16,387 nucleotides of DNA from CAYJQO01 sp964372445 (GTDB lineage: Bacteria; Patescibacteriota; Minisyncoccia; UBA6257; GWB1-50-10): positions 1 to 16,387 of the forward strand of contig CAYJQO010000013.1 of NCBI GenBank assembly GCA_964372445.1. The letters are read 5' to 3'. Under the pieces are notes generated by a model. The model saw nothing but the letters and a program-made list of their open reading frames with translations, ran no database searches and was not told the origin of the DNA. Numbering within the stretch: position 1 is the first letter of the stretch; the number at the start of each line of letters is the position of its first letter. Shown one piece after another: positions 1 through 6,983 of the stretch. The translations under genes and the position numbers were made by a program.

Positions 1-1494
1 GCCCACGTGAAATACGTGTCCTCGGACCTGGTCGCGAAGTTTGGCGTGCTCTTCGCCTCTCCATTCTTCATCTCACTCCTCCATCGACCTTCGAGCCGTA
101 ACGTGCTCATCGCCGGATTCACCCTGGGGGTAGCGGAGCTCATGAAGTACTCAAACGTGCTCCTCATCCCATACTTCATCATCCTTGCCGGTGTTTTCGC
201 ATTCGCCGGTATTGCACGCGACTGGAACACATCGCTCGCCGTTGGTAGGTTCCGGCTTTCGATCAAACGCCTCTGGTACTACCTCACACGAACGCTCGCC
301 GTGTTTGCGGTGGCCTTCCTCCTCGTCTATGCCACCTATGCGCTCTTCACCGCCAGCTATCCGCCGGCGAAACAGATGAGTGACACCGCAGCCATACTCG
401 CCTCTTTCTCCCCCCGGTGGCTCGCCGATGCTAATCTCGCGCTCACCCGGCACCAGATCACGAGGCCACTCGGCGAATATCTCCTGGGGCTCCTCATGGT
501 GCTGCAGCGGTCGGCAGGCGGAAACACCGGCTACTTCCTAGGTGAGGTTTCGGCAGCTGGCTGGCACAGCTACTTTCCTGCCGTCTTCGCGCTGAAGGAA
601 CCGTTGCCATCGCTCGCCCTCATGCTCCTTGCCCTTGCGGTGGCAAGTGCCTATTTCATGAAGGGTCTCTCTCGACGAGGCGAGCGAGTCCGTTTGCTCC
701 TCGATTACCTGGGGACCCACTTTGCCGAGTTTTCCATGATGCTCTTCGTGGCATGCTACTGGGCGTACAGCATCCGGAGCCCGCTGAACATTGGGGTGCG
801 CCACCTCCTGCCAACGCTCCCATTCATCTACATGCTCACCGCGAGCGGCCTGAAGCGGTGGCTGTTTGCCACTTGGCAACGTTCGCGCCTCGCTCCCGCC
901 GCTCCAGGCGCGCTCTCTCGGTTCGCGGAAACGCTACGAACCATTGCCGTTTCCCTCCGACGGCTCGCCATCACCATACTGAAGGGCGCCGCCCTTGCCC
1001 TACTCCTTCTGTGGTACCTCGGAGAAACCACGGCCGCGTCGCCGTACTTCCTTTCCTACTTCAACGAGATCGGTGGCGGGCTCTCCCACGGCTACCGCTA
1101 CGTGACCGATTCAAACTATGACTGGGGGCAAGATTTGAAACGACTTGCCTCGTGGGTGCAAGCTCGCAACACGGATGCAGATCCATCCAATGACATCGAG
1201 CAAATCGCCGTTGACTACTTCGGCGGTGGCAACCCAAAGTACTACCTGGGCGAGCGTCGTGTTGCCTACTGGTGGTCAGGGCGAGGCGACCCCAGGGAGG
1301 AGAACATAGAGTGGCTTGCCGTTTCGGTGAATACGCTCGCGGGCTCGATGGGGCGCACGAGCCCAGGCTTCGAACGTAAACCCGAGGATGAGTATCGGTG
1401 GCTCCGCGAGCTCCGGCCGCCGCCGCCGGGCATTGGGCAGGTGCCTCCTCCGGACTACCGAGCCGGAACCTCAATCTTCATCTACCACCTGTAA
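1..1494 (+). CDS. GT39/PMT-type membrane glycosyltransferase, 5' end outside window
   Basis: The frame is open to the window edge, so the N-terminus is missing; the GTG at position 7 is not a convincing start. About 497 codons remain. Several hydrophobic stretches alternate with short loops, and the start (HVKYVSSDL, then an FxLGVAELMKYSN segment) resembles the second lumenal loop region of phospholipid-carrier-dependent glycosyltransferases. The soluble C-terminus has the family signature: YFNEIGGG, then YVTDSNYDWGQDLKRL, then VDYFGGGNPKYYL, ending GTSIFIYHL. Known relatives move a sugar from a polyprenyl-phosphate carrier onto a protein or glycan on the outer face of the membrane; the acceptor here cannot be told. 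The catalytic acidic residues of the first loop would lie upstream of the window. The gene converges on ftsQ with a 44-nt gap and no clear terminator. Family assignment is fairly sure, substrate unknown. Confidence 0.85.
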   Translation, partial: AHVKYVSSDLVAKFGVLFASPFFISLLHRPSSRNVLIAGFTLGVAELMKYSNVLLIPYFIILAGVFAFAGIARDWNTSLAVGRFRLSIKRLWYYLTRTLAVFAVAFLLVYATYALFTASYPPAKQMSDTAAILASFSPRWLADANLALTRHQITRPLGEYLLGLLMVLQRSAGGNTGYFLGEVSAAGWHSYFPAVFALKEPLPSLALMLLALAVASAYFMKGLSRRGERVRLLLDYLGTHFAEFSMMLFVACYWAYSIRSPLNIGVRHLLPTLPFIYMLTASGLKRWLFATWQRSRLAPAAPGALSRFAETLRTIAVSLRRLAITILKGAALALLLLWYLGETTAASPYFLSYFNEIGGGLSHGYRYVTDSNYDWGQDLKRLASWVQARNTDADPSNDIEQIAVDYFGGGNPKYYLGERRVAYWWSGRGDPREENIEWLAVSVNTLAGSMGRTSPGFERKPEDEYRWLRELRPPPPGIGQVPPPDYRAGTSIFIYHL

Positions 1495-1538
1495 GCGGTA
1501 GCTGGTCCCAGCAGCAGCAAAGTGTGGGGAGTAAAAAT

Positions 1539-2348
1539 TTACCTGTAGTACACTCGGTTTGGGACGCGGAAATCAAGGTAGACCAAGTTGCTCAATGGCA
1601 GGCGTGCCCGCAGATCATCGATCACGGTGGAGAGGTTCTCTGGCACGAACGTGAGGCTGAAGAAGAATGTGATGCCGGAGGCGGTTCGTACTTCCCACTC
1701 CCGAAGCGAGCGATCGCGCACAGAAACCGATACCACCTCAACCCCACGCGAGCGAAGGATCGAGAGCGTGGTGAATAGGTTCTGTACCCAATCGGGGTTT
1801 GAGAGGATCGCCTGCCCCAAGCTTCGGGGCTCACGGGCCTCATCGGTAACCTTCAAGATGAGGATGCCGCTCGCCGAAGGGGCCTGCGCGAAGAGGATAC
1901 CCTGGTCGTCGAACGTGTGGCACTCCTCCACCGCAACGCACCAGATTCCCTCGGTTTCCCGTTCGCTCACTTCGATGCGTACCGTGCGGTCCGCAAGTGA
2001 ACTGGAAACGGCCACCTTCGCCACGCCAAACGGCAAGCCACTGTTGGGCCCGGAGGGCAGGCCAAGCTTCCACACGAGGAGGTTATCCGGACCAAGCCAC
2101 GCGTGCCAGCGAGGCCCGGCGAGCAAGCTCCGCTCGACCGCGGCGGCAACGGCCGCCGGTGAGATGACACGCGTCCCCTGGACCGTTACCTCACGGACAC
2201 GGAGGAACGAAGCGTGGAGTATGAGGTAGATCATACCGGTCACGGCGGCCACCAGCAGCACGAACCCACCGATCCACCACCACAGCCACCGTCGCTGGTG
2301 CGTGCGACCACTATACGCGGTGCGGTTTCTACGAGCGCCACTCCTCAT
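1539..2348 (-). CDS. ftsQ: Cell division protein FtsQ/DivIB-like (POTRA)
   Basis: This 269-residue protein has the FtsQ layout: a basic cytoplasmic tail (about 1-20), one membrane helix (about 21-44), then a POTRA-like domain beginning LRVREVTVQGTRVISPAAV (about 49-67) and running to about residue 130. The next part contains ERETEGIWC..CHTFDDQGILFAQAP and the protein ends with YLDFRVPNRVYYR, the beta-strand end typical of FtsQ. In characterised bacteria FtsQ links the early divisome to the FtsB/FtsL and FtsW/FtsI module that makes septal peptidoglycan. Its ATG overlaps the alr stop codon (ATGA), so it is probably translationally coupled to alr. The usual downstream partners ftsA and ftsZ are not here; the next gene converges from the other strand. 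Identity rests on layout and motifs. Confidence 0.88.
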   Translation of the reverse strand: MRSGARRNRTAYSGRTHQRRWLWWWIGGFVLLVAAVTGMIYLILHASFLRVREVTVQGTRVISPAAVAAAVERSLLAGPRWHAWLGPDNLLVWKLGLPSGPNSGLPFGVAKVAVSSSLADRTVRIEVSERETEGIWCVAVEECHTFDDQGILFAQAPSASGILILKVTDEAREPRSLGQAILSNPDWVQNLFTTLSILRSRGVEVVSVSVRDRSLREWEVRTASGITFFFSLTFVPENLSTVIDDLRARLPLSNLVYLDFRVPNRVYYR

Positions 2349-3499
2349 GGCCGGTTCACGACCGAACGCGCGATGAGCGGATTCAAGCGGGTGAGCAACT
2401 CATAGCTGATGGTGCCTCCGAGCGCGGCGAGCGAGGTAGCGTCGATGGTCTCCCGCCGATCATGCCCGATGAGCGTCACCCGGTCTCCCACGTGAACAGG
2501 TACACCGCGCGGCACCGCTACGGTGATCAGATCCATCGAAACGCGCCCAAGCACGCGCAGCCGCCGACCGTTGACGAGCACCTCCCCACGGCTCGAGAGT
2601 GATCGCGGGAAACCGTGCCAGTAACCGATGGGGATAATGGCCATCTTCACGTCGCGCTCCACTCGTTCGGTGAGATCGTATCCGACAAAGTCACCTGTGT
2701 GGAGCTGTTTCACCTCGCTCACGACCGCATACCAGCCCAAAATAGGCTCAATGTGAAGCTCACGGCCCCACACGAGGCGGTGCTGGAGCTTGACCTCCTC
2801 CGTCGGCCAGTAGCCGTAGAGCCCAATGCCTACCCGCACCAGGTTGTAGTGCGCCCTCGGGTAGAGGACGGCCCCGCCAGTTGCCGAAGCATGGAGGGTG
2901 AGCCTTCGGAACCCGGCGCGGGCAGCAAATGCACGTACGCGCTCAAATCGAGCTACCTGACTGAGCGTGTAGGCGGGGTAGGTTACGTCCTTCGCAGCCG
3001 CAAAGTGGGTGTATATCCCTCGAAAGTGTGTCGAGAGCAACGCCGATGATTGAATGAACTTGAGCACTGCTGGCATCTCCGCCACGTAGAAACCTTGCCG
3101 ATGCATACCGGTATCAACCTTGATATGGAAATCTAGTGTGACCTTCCGAGAACGGAGCAGCCGGAGCACCTCAAAGTGAGAAACGGTAATGGTGATGCCA
3201 TCACCCGCGGTCTTTGCGAAGAGGTTCGGTAAGGTAGGCCCGAGCACGAGGATGGGTTTCCTAATCCCAACGGCCCGGAGCCGGTACCCCTCCACGACGC
3301 TATCGACACAGAACCCATCAACCCCAGCCCGTGCGGCGATCTCAGAGAAGGCGAGGAGGCCATGCCCGTAGGCATTCGACTTCACCACTGCGAAAAGCCG
3401 TGTGCGCGGTCTGAGTATCGACCGGAACGTACGCACGTTCTGCGCAACCGCCCGACGGTTGATCTCAATCCAAGTTTTGTAACGTTGCCTCATCCCCAT
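2345..3499 (-). CDS. alr: Alanine racemase
   Basis: PLP-dependent racemase that makes D-alanine for peptidoglycan stem peptides. The PLP lysine lies in FAVVKSNAYGHG; the TIM-barrel motif VDTGMHRQGF, the second catalytic tyrosine (VGYD, in the C-terminal beta domain), AIIPIGYWHGFPR and GRVSMDL are all present in order. IGYWHGFPR replaces the more usual IGYADGYPR. The frame is open to a GTG at 3637, but the extra 46 residues look non-native and lie in an inverted repeat. I chose the ATG at 3499, which has GGAAG about 7 nt upstream and places the PLP lysine at residue 40, near its usual position; an ATG at 3493 or 3514 is possible. That gives 384 residues, a normal length. It overlaps ftsQ by 4 nt and probably has its own promoter, because an intrinsic terminator separates it from serS. 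Confidence 0.95.
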   Translation of the reverse strand: MGMRQRYKTWIEINRRAVAQNVRTFRSILRPRTRLFAVVKSNAYGHGLLAFSEIAARAGVDGFCVDSVVEGYRLRAVGIRKPILVLGPTLPNLFAKTAGDGITITVSHFEVLRLLRSRKVTLDFHIKVDTGMHRQGFYVAEMPAVLKFIQSSALLSTHFRGIYTHFAAAKDVTYPAYTLSQVARFERVRAFAARAGFRRLTLHASATGGAVLYPRAHYNLVRVGIGLYGYWPTEEVKLQHRLVWGRELHIEPILGWYAVVSEVKQLHTGDFVGYDLTERVERDVKMAIIPIGYWHGFPRSLSSRGEVLVNGRRLRVLGRVSMDLITVAVPRGVPVHVGDRVTLIGHDRRETIDATSLAALGGTISYELLTRLNPLIARSVVNRP

Positions 3500-3555
3500 A
3501 CCACTAGCTTCCATACTAGGTAAAAAGCTTGATAAATGAAACCCCTTTTGGCGAG

Positions 3556-3583
3556 TTGACGCGGCACGTGGTTGGCATATCGT
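3556..3583 (+). promoter_or_regulatory. Possible sigma70-like promoter for the hairpin transcript
   Basis: TTGACG (3556-3561) is followed after 16 nt by TATCGT (3578-3583), a plausible -35/-10 pair. It would start a + strand transcript near 3590, which would include the long inverted repeat and end at the terminator near 3749. The match is moderate, and such pairs occur by chance. The alr start lies just to the left on the other strand, so the region could be a divergent promoter. Confidence 0.35.
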
Positions 3584-3589
3584 ACTGGT

Positions 3590-3752
3590 AGCTGGTTGAA
3601 GCAAGCGGGGACCATGGCTGCGTTGCGGAGTTGTCACATTGCGCTCTTAAACCTCCTTAAGGAGGAGCTGCAATGTGTGTAGTGGATTAGGAACTCCGCC
3701 GCAGCCATGCCATCTAGAAAACCCGATCGCGTCAGACGATCGGGTTTTTGTT
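3590..3752 (+). ncRNA. Candidate structured small RNA (no known family recognised)
   Basis: The core is a rod-like inverted repeat at 3613-3709. The outer stem pairs 3613-3622 with 3700-3709 and 3625-3632 with 3692-3699: 18 bp with only a 2-nt bulge. After an asymmetric internal loop (2 nt against 14 nt), 3635-3642 pairs with 3670-3677 (8 bp), 3643-3645 with 3666-3668, and CCTCC (3652-3656) with GGAGG (3661-3665) around a TTAA loop. An intrinsic terminator follows 9 nt later and a promoter-like pair precedes it, so the + strand is the more likely sense. I do not see the SRP RNA loop motif or an anticodon arm. 6S RNA is conceivable but the bubble is lopsided. On the minus strand the same structure would be an alr leader holding AAGGAGG in a hairpin. 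Ends are estimates. Confidence 0.45.
3718..3749. terminator. Bidirectional intrinsic terminator
   Basis: An 8-bp stem CCCGATCG / CGATCGGG (3722-3729 with 3737-3744) has a 7-nt loop. It is flanked by AAAA on the left and TTTTT on the right, so it makes a stem plus U-tract on either strand. It lies 24 nt after the serS stop on the minus strand and just after the inverted repeat on the + strand. It can therefore end the serS transcript and any + strand transcript of the hairpin region. Confidence 0.85.
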
Positions 3753-3772
3753 GTATGGGGAATACAAACGGA

Positions 3773-5029
3773 TTAACTTTTAATTTCTGCCTTCCCGACG
3801 TACGGCCGGAGCAGGTCTGGGACCTTCACCGTACCTTTCTTCGTCTGGTAGTTCTCAATGATGGCGATGAGCGTCCTCCCGATCGCAAAGGCCGTGGCAT
3901 TGAGCATGTGCACGTACCCTTTCTCCCCACCCTTCTCCTGGTACCTGACGTTCACGCCGCGCGCCTGGTAATCGGTGGTGTTCGAGCAGGAGTGGGTTTC
4001 CCGGTACTCTCCCTGGCCTGGGAACCACGTCTCCAGATCGTACTGCCGCGCATCGGTCCAACCCATGTCGCCCGTGCAGAGCTCAACCACGCGGTACGGC
4101 AGCTCGAGCCGCTGCATAAGCTCTTCCTGGCGAGCGAGCAGGAATTGGTGCTCCGTCTCCGAGTCGTCTGGCGCCGTGAACGAGAACATTTCCACCTTGT
4201 CGAACTGGTGGACCCGCAGGATACCCTTCGTATCCCTGCCGTAGGATCCCGCTTCCCGCCGGAAGCAGGTAGAGAACCCCGCGTAGCGACGGGGCAGGTC
4301 CGTTGCCTTGAACACGTCACCTATGTGCAACGGCCCCAGCGTATGCTCGGCGCTCCCGGTGAGGTAGAGGTCATCCTTGGCAAGGTAGTAGCGCTCCTCC
4401 TCTTGGCCGCCGGAGAGCCGCCCCATCCCGGCAAAAACCTTCGGCCGGATCATGTCGGGCGGGACCACGGGGATGAACCGGTGCGGCAAGAGCACATCGA
4501 ACGCCAACCGGATCAGCCCGAACTCAAGAAGTGCGGCGTCCCGGAGCAGGTAGCCGAAGCGCGAACCGGTGACCTCAGCCGCTTTCTTCACATCAATGAG
4601 GCCAAGGCGCTCTGCGATCGGCAGATAGCTCTGCGGCTCGAAACTGAAGGATGGCTTTGCGCCAACTTCACGGAGCACTCGGTTGCCGCTCGCATCGGAC
4701 CCAACCGGCACGTCATCGAAGGGAAGGTTTGGGAGCCGGCCTAGGAGGTCGGATCGTTTTGCCTCAAGCGCACCGCACTCTTCGGATACTTCAGCGATAC
4801 GTTTCTTCACCAGCTGCGCCTTGCTCAGGGTGTGCTCTGCTTTCCGGACCGCCGCTTCCTTGGCGAGCATATTGGACTCAGCCTTCAGCTGGTCAAGCGC
4901 CGCGGTTTTCGCCCGCCACTCCTTGTCAACATTCAGAAACTTATCGACGAGCTTCGAATCAACGTGCTTCTTGGCCACGCCCGCCTTCACCGCTTCGGGA
5001 TTCCTGCGAATGAGGTTAACGTCAATCAT
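3773..5029 (-). CDS. serS: Seryl-tRNA synthetase
   Basis: Class II synthetase that charges tRNA-Ser with serine. I chose the ATG at 5029 because the product then starts MIDVNLIRRNPE, the canonical SerRS start; an in-frame ATG six codons upstream is less likely. The charged coiled-coil arm that reads the long variable arm of tRNA-Ser spans roughly residues 25-100. The catalytic core follows, with TGSAEHTL, motif 2 (STCFRREAGSYGRDTKGILRVHQFDKVE), ETHSCSNTTDYQARG and motif 3 (TAFAIGRTLIAIIENYQ) near the end, then VPDLLRPYVG. Length, 418 residues, is normal. It is the last gene of the operon: the start overlaps the lysS stop by 8 nt (ATGATTGA), and the intrinsic terminator follows the stop. Confidence 0.97.
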   Translation of the reverse strand: MIDVNLIRRNPEAVKAGVAKKHVDSKLVDKFLNVDKEWRAKTAALDQLKAESNMLAKEAAVRKAEHTLSKAQLVKKRIAEVSEECGALEAKRSDLLGRLPNLPFDDVPVGSDASGNRVLREVGAKPSFSFEPQSYLPIAERLGLIDVKKAAEVTGSRFGYLLRDAALLEFGLIRLAFDVLLPHRFIPVVPPDMIRPKVFAGMGRLSGGQEEERYYLAKDDLYLTGSAEHTLGPLHIGDVFKATDLPRRYAGFSTCFRREAGSYGRDTKGILRVHQFDKVEMFSFTAPDDSETEHQFLLARQEELMQRLELPYRVVELCTGDMGWTDARQYDLETWFPGQGEYRETHSCSNTTDYQARGVNVRYQEKGGEKGYVHMLNATAFAIGRTLIAIIENYQTKKGTVKVPDLLRPYVGKAEIKS

Positions 5030-6497
5030 GTGCTGGTTGATTTGCACCGGGGGCTCTCTTGCCGCGCATCAGGGGGAACAGCACCGCTTCCCGTATCGGT
5101 CTGTCCATGAGTGTTGCGAATAATCGCTCTGACATCCCAAACCCAGCTGCCGGAGGCATGCCGTACTCGAGCGCCTCGATAAAATCTTCATCCATTCGCT
5201 GTGCCTCATCATCCCCGGCCTCGCGGAGCTTCATTTGAGCCTCGAAGCGGCTCCGTTGATCCAACGGGTCGTTGAGCTCGGTGAAACCGGTTCCAAGCTC
5301 GGTCCCGCAGGCAACCGGTTGCATGCGCTCCCCAACCCTTGGGTCTCGATCTGAGCGCTTCGTGAGTGGGACGAGCTCGATCGGTGGGTTCATGAGGAAC
5401 ACCGGTTGGATGAGCTTTGGGCGAACCGTTTTCTTGTAGATGAGGTCGATGAGCCTCCCTTTCCCGAGCCGACGATCAACCGCGATGCCAAGCGAGGTAG
5501 CTCGTCGCTGGAGCATATCGCTCGAAGCGGTTAGAGGATCAATCCGGTTTGCCCGTTTGAATGCGGCCACGTAATCTACCGTTGGCCACACTCCCCCCCA
5601 GCGGATCCGTTGCCCCTGCCAGCTCGTCACCAATGAGCCACAGGTAGCCTTGACCACATCCTGGAAAAGGCTCCGCACGAACTTCATGAGATCGCGGTAG
5701 TCGTGGTAGGCCCAGTAGAACTCGAGTTGGGTGTAATCCTGAAGGTGTTCACGATCAATGCCCTCGTTGCGAAAAATACGTCCTATTTCGAAAACCCGTT
5801 CGAAACCCGCCACCAGGAGCTTCTTCAGGGGTAGCTCTAGGGATATGCGAAGGTAGAAGTCGGTATTGAGGGCATCGTGGTGTGTGGTGAAGGGCTTCGC
5901 ATCCGCGCCCCCGGGGACGAGCTCGAGCACCGGCGTTTCCACCTCAAGGAAGCCTTCACGCTTGAGGAATGAACGGGCGCTCTCCCAGAACCGGCTCTTC
6001 TTTAGGAAGAGCTCCCGAACTTCCGGGTGCAGCAGAAGATCGAGGTATCGCTTCCGCAGACGTGTCTCAGTGTCCTCGAGGCCGTACCACGTGGCCGGCA
6101 GCGGCCGTAGGCTCTTCGCGATCACCCGTGCTGTGCTGACGAGGAGGCTCCGCTCGCCCCGCTTCGTTTTGAAGAGAACACCACGAGCTTCAACGAAATC
6201 GCCGATATCCAGTGCCTCCTTCAAAACCAGTATTCCTTTGGTGTGCGCATCATCGAGGACCAGCTGCAGGCTGCCGCTCTCATCTCGCAGGTCGGCGAAC
6301 ACAATCTTGCCTTGGTTGCGTAAACCGAAAAGTCTTCCGACCACCGTAAGGGATCTTTTGGAACGTGAGAGACTTACGAAACACTTGATCGCTTCACCGA
6401 TTGGTAAATCTCTACGGACCAGAGTCGGGTACGGGTTGGAGAATTTTCGGTAGCGTTCGAGCTTGCGCCGACGCTCTTCTATGAGATCCTCCCGCAT
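5022..6497 (-). CDS. lysS: Lysyl-tRNA synthetase, class II
   Basis: Class II LysRS, 491 residues, about the usual length. An OB-fold anticodon-binding domain lies at about 50-130 (VVGRLFGLRNQGKIVFADLRD). The catalytic domain has motif 1 around EGFLEVETPVLELVPGGADAKPF (181-203), motif 2 FERVFEIGRIFRNEGIDREHLQDYTQLEFY (232-261), and motif 3 around GFGMSERLFATLMDRPIREAVLFPLMR (452-478). LysRS usually has GLGIGIDR in motif 3; here it reads GFGMSER, which keeps the class-defining arginine. The alternative AspRS is excluded by the overall pattern, including GGADAKPF and the LFPLMR ending. The gene starts 5 nt after greA and overlaps serS by 8 nt, so it sits inside the operon. Confidence 0.96.
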   Translation of the reverse strand: MREDLIEERRRKLERYRKFSNPYPTLVRRDLPIGEAIKCFVSLSRSKRSLTVVGRLFGLRNQGKIVFADLRDESGSLQLVLDDAHTKGILVLKEALDIGDFVEARGVLFKTKRGERSLLVSTARVIAKSLRPLPATWYGLEDTETRLRKRYLDLLLHPEVRELFLKKSRFWESARSFLKREGFLEVETPVLELVPGGADAKPFTTHHDALNTDFYLRISLELPLKKLLVAGFERVFEIGRIFRNEGIDREHLQDYTQLEFYWAYHDYRDLMKFVRSLFQDVVKATCGSLVTSWQGQRIRWGGVWPTVDYVAAFKRANRIDPLTASSDMLQRRATSLGIAVDRRLGKGRLIDLIYKKTVRPKLIQPVFLMNPPIELVPLTKRSDRDPRVGERMQPVACGTELGTGFTELNDPLDQRSRFEAQMKLREAGDDEAQRMDEDFIEALEYGMPPAAGFGMSERLFATLMDRPIREAVLFPLMRGKRAPGANQPAHD

Positions 6498-6502
6498 GGT
6501 CG

Positions 6503-6976
6503 CTATTGAATGTCCAGGACTTGGCAGATCACTTCGCCCTTGGGCGTTTTCACACGGAGCTCGTCACCAACCTTTTTGCCTAAGAGGCCTTTGCCGATGG
6601 GAGATTCATTCGAGATGAAACCGTTCGCTGGCTGCGCCTCATTCGAACCAACGATCGTGTATGAGATAATCTCATGATGCTTCTGGAGTTTTACCTTTGA
6701 CCCGATGGTCACGCTCGCCGTACCGCCAGGCTTCTTGATGATCGCGGAATGTCGCAGGAGCTCTTCGAGCGCCGCAATTTGTTGCTCAAGCCGCGTTTGC
6801 TCCTCGCGTGCCTCCTGGTACTCTGAGTTTTCCGAGAGATCGCCGAGTTCTTTGGCCTGCTTCAGCCGTTCAGCAATGTCATGCCGTCCTTCCGATTTAA
6901 GCTGGGCAAGCTCGGCTACAATCTCGTTGTAGCGCTCCCGGGTAACGTAGGTTTGTCCGTGGTCCATACGGTTCAT
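6503..6976 (-). CDS. greA: Transcript cleavage factor GreA
   Basis: GreA enters the RNA polymerase secondary channel and stimulates cleavage of backtracked RNA. The 157-residue length matches the family. An N-terminal coiled coil (about 10-78) carries the acidic tip GDLSENSEYQ with D46 and E49, the metal-coordinating pair. The C-terminal FKBP-like domain contains GSKVKLQ, YTIVGSNEA, ISNESPIGKGLLGKKVGDE and the final KTPKGEVICQVLDIQ. The ATG at 6976 is 7 nt after the mrdA stop; an ATG three codons later is an alternative. Adjacency to lysS is common in bacteria. It is the only transcription gene in this cell-wall and translation operon. Confidence 0.96.
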   Translation of the reverse strand: MNRMDHGQTYVTRERYNEIVAELAQLKSEGRHDIAERLKQAKELGDLSENSEYQEAREEQTRLEQQIAALEELLRHSAIIKKPGGTASVTIGSKVKLQKHHEIISYTIVGSNEAQPANGFISNESPIGKGLLGKKVGDELRVKTPKGEVICQVLDIQ

Positions 6977-6983
6977 CTACGAG

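Noticed and set aside
3500..3637. 46-residue N-terminal extension of alanine racemase from a GTG
   Set aside because: The extension is not family-like, partly lies in the inverted repeat, and would move the PLP lysine to residue 86.
3613..3709. SRP (4.5S) RNA
   Set aside because: The rod shape and size fit, but the conserved GGAA-type apical loop and its flanking bulge sequence are absent on both strands.
3707..4744. 345-codon + strand open frame opposite serS
   Set aside because: It is the antisense shadow of a clear seryl-tRNA synthetase in GC-rich DNA; its product has no domain features.
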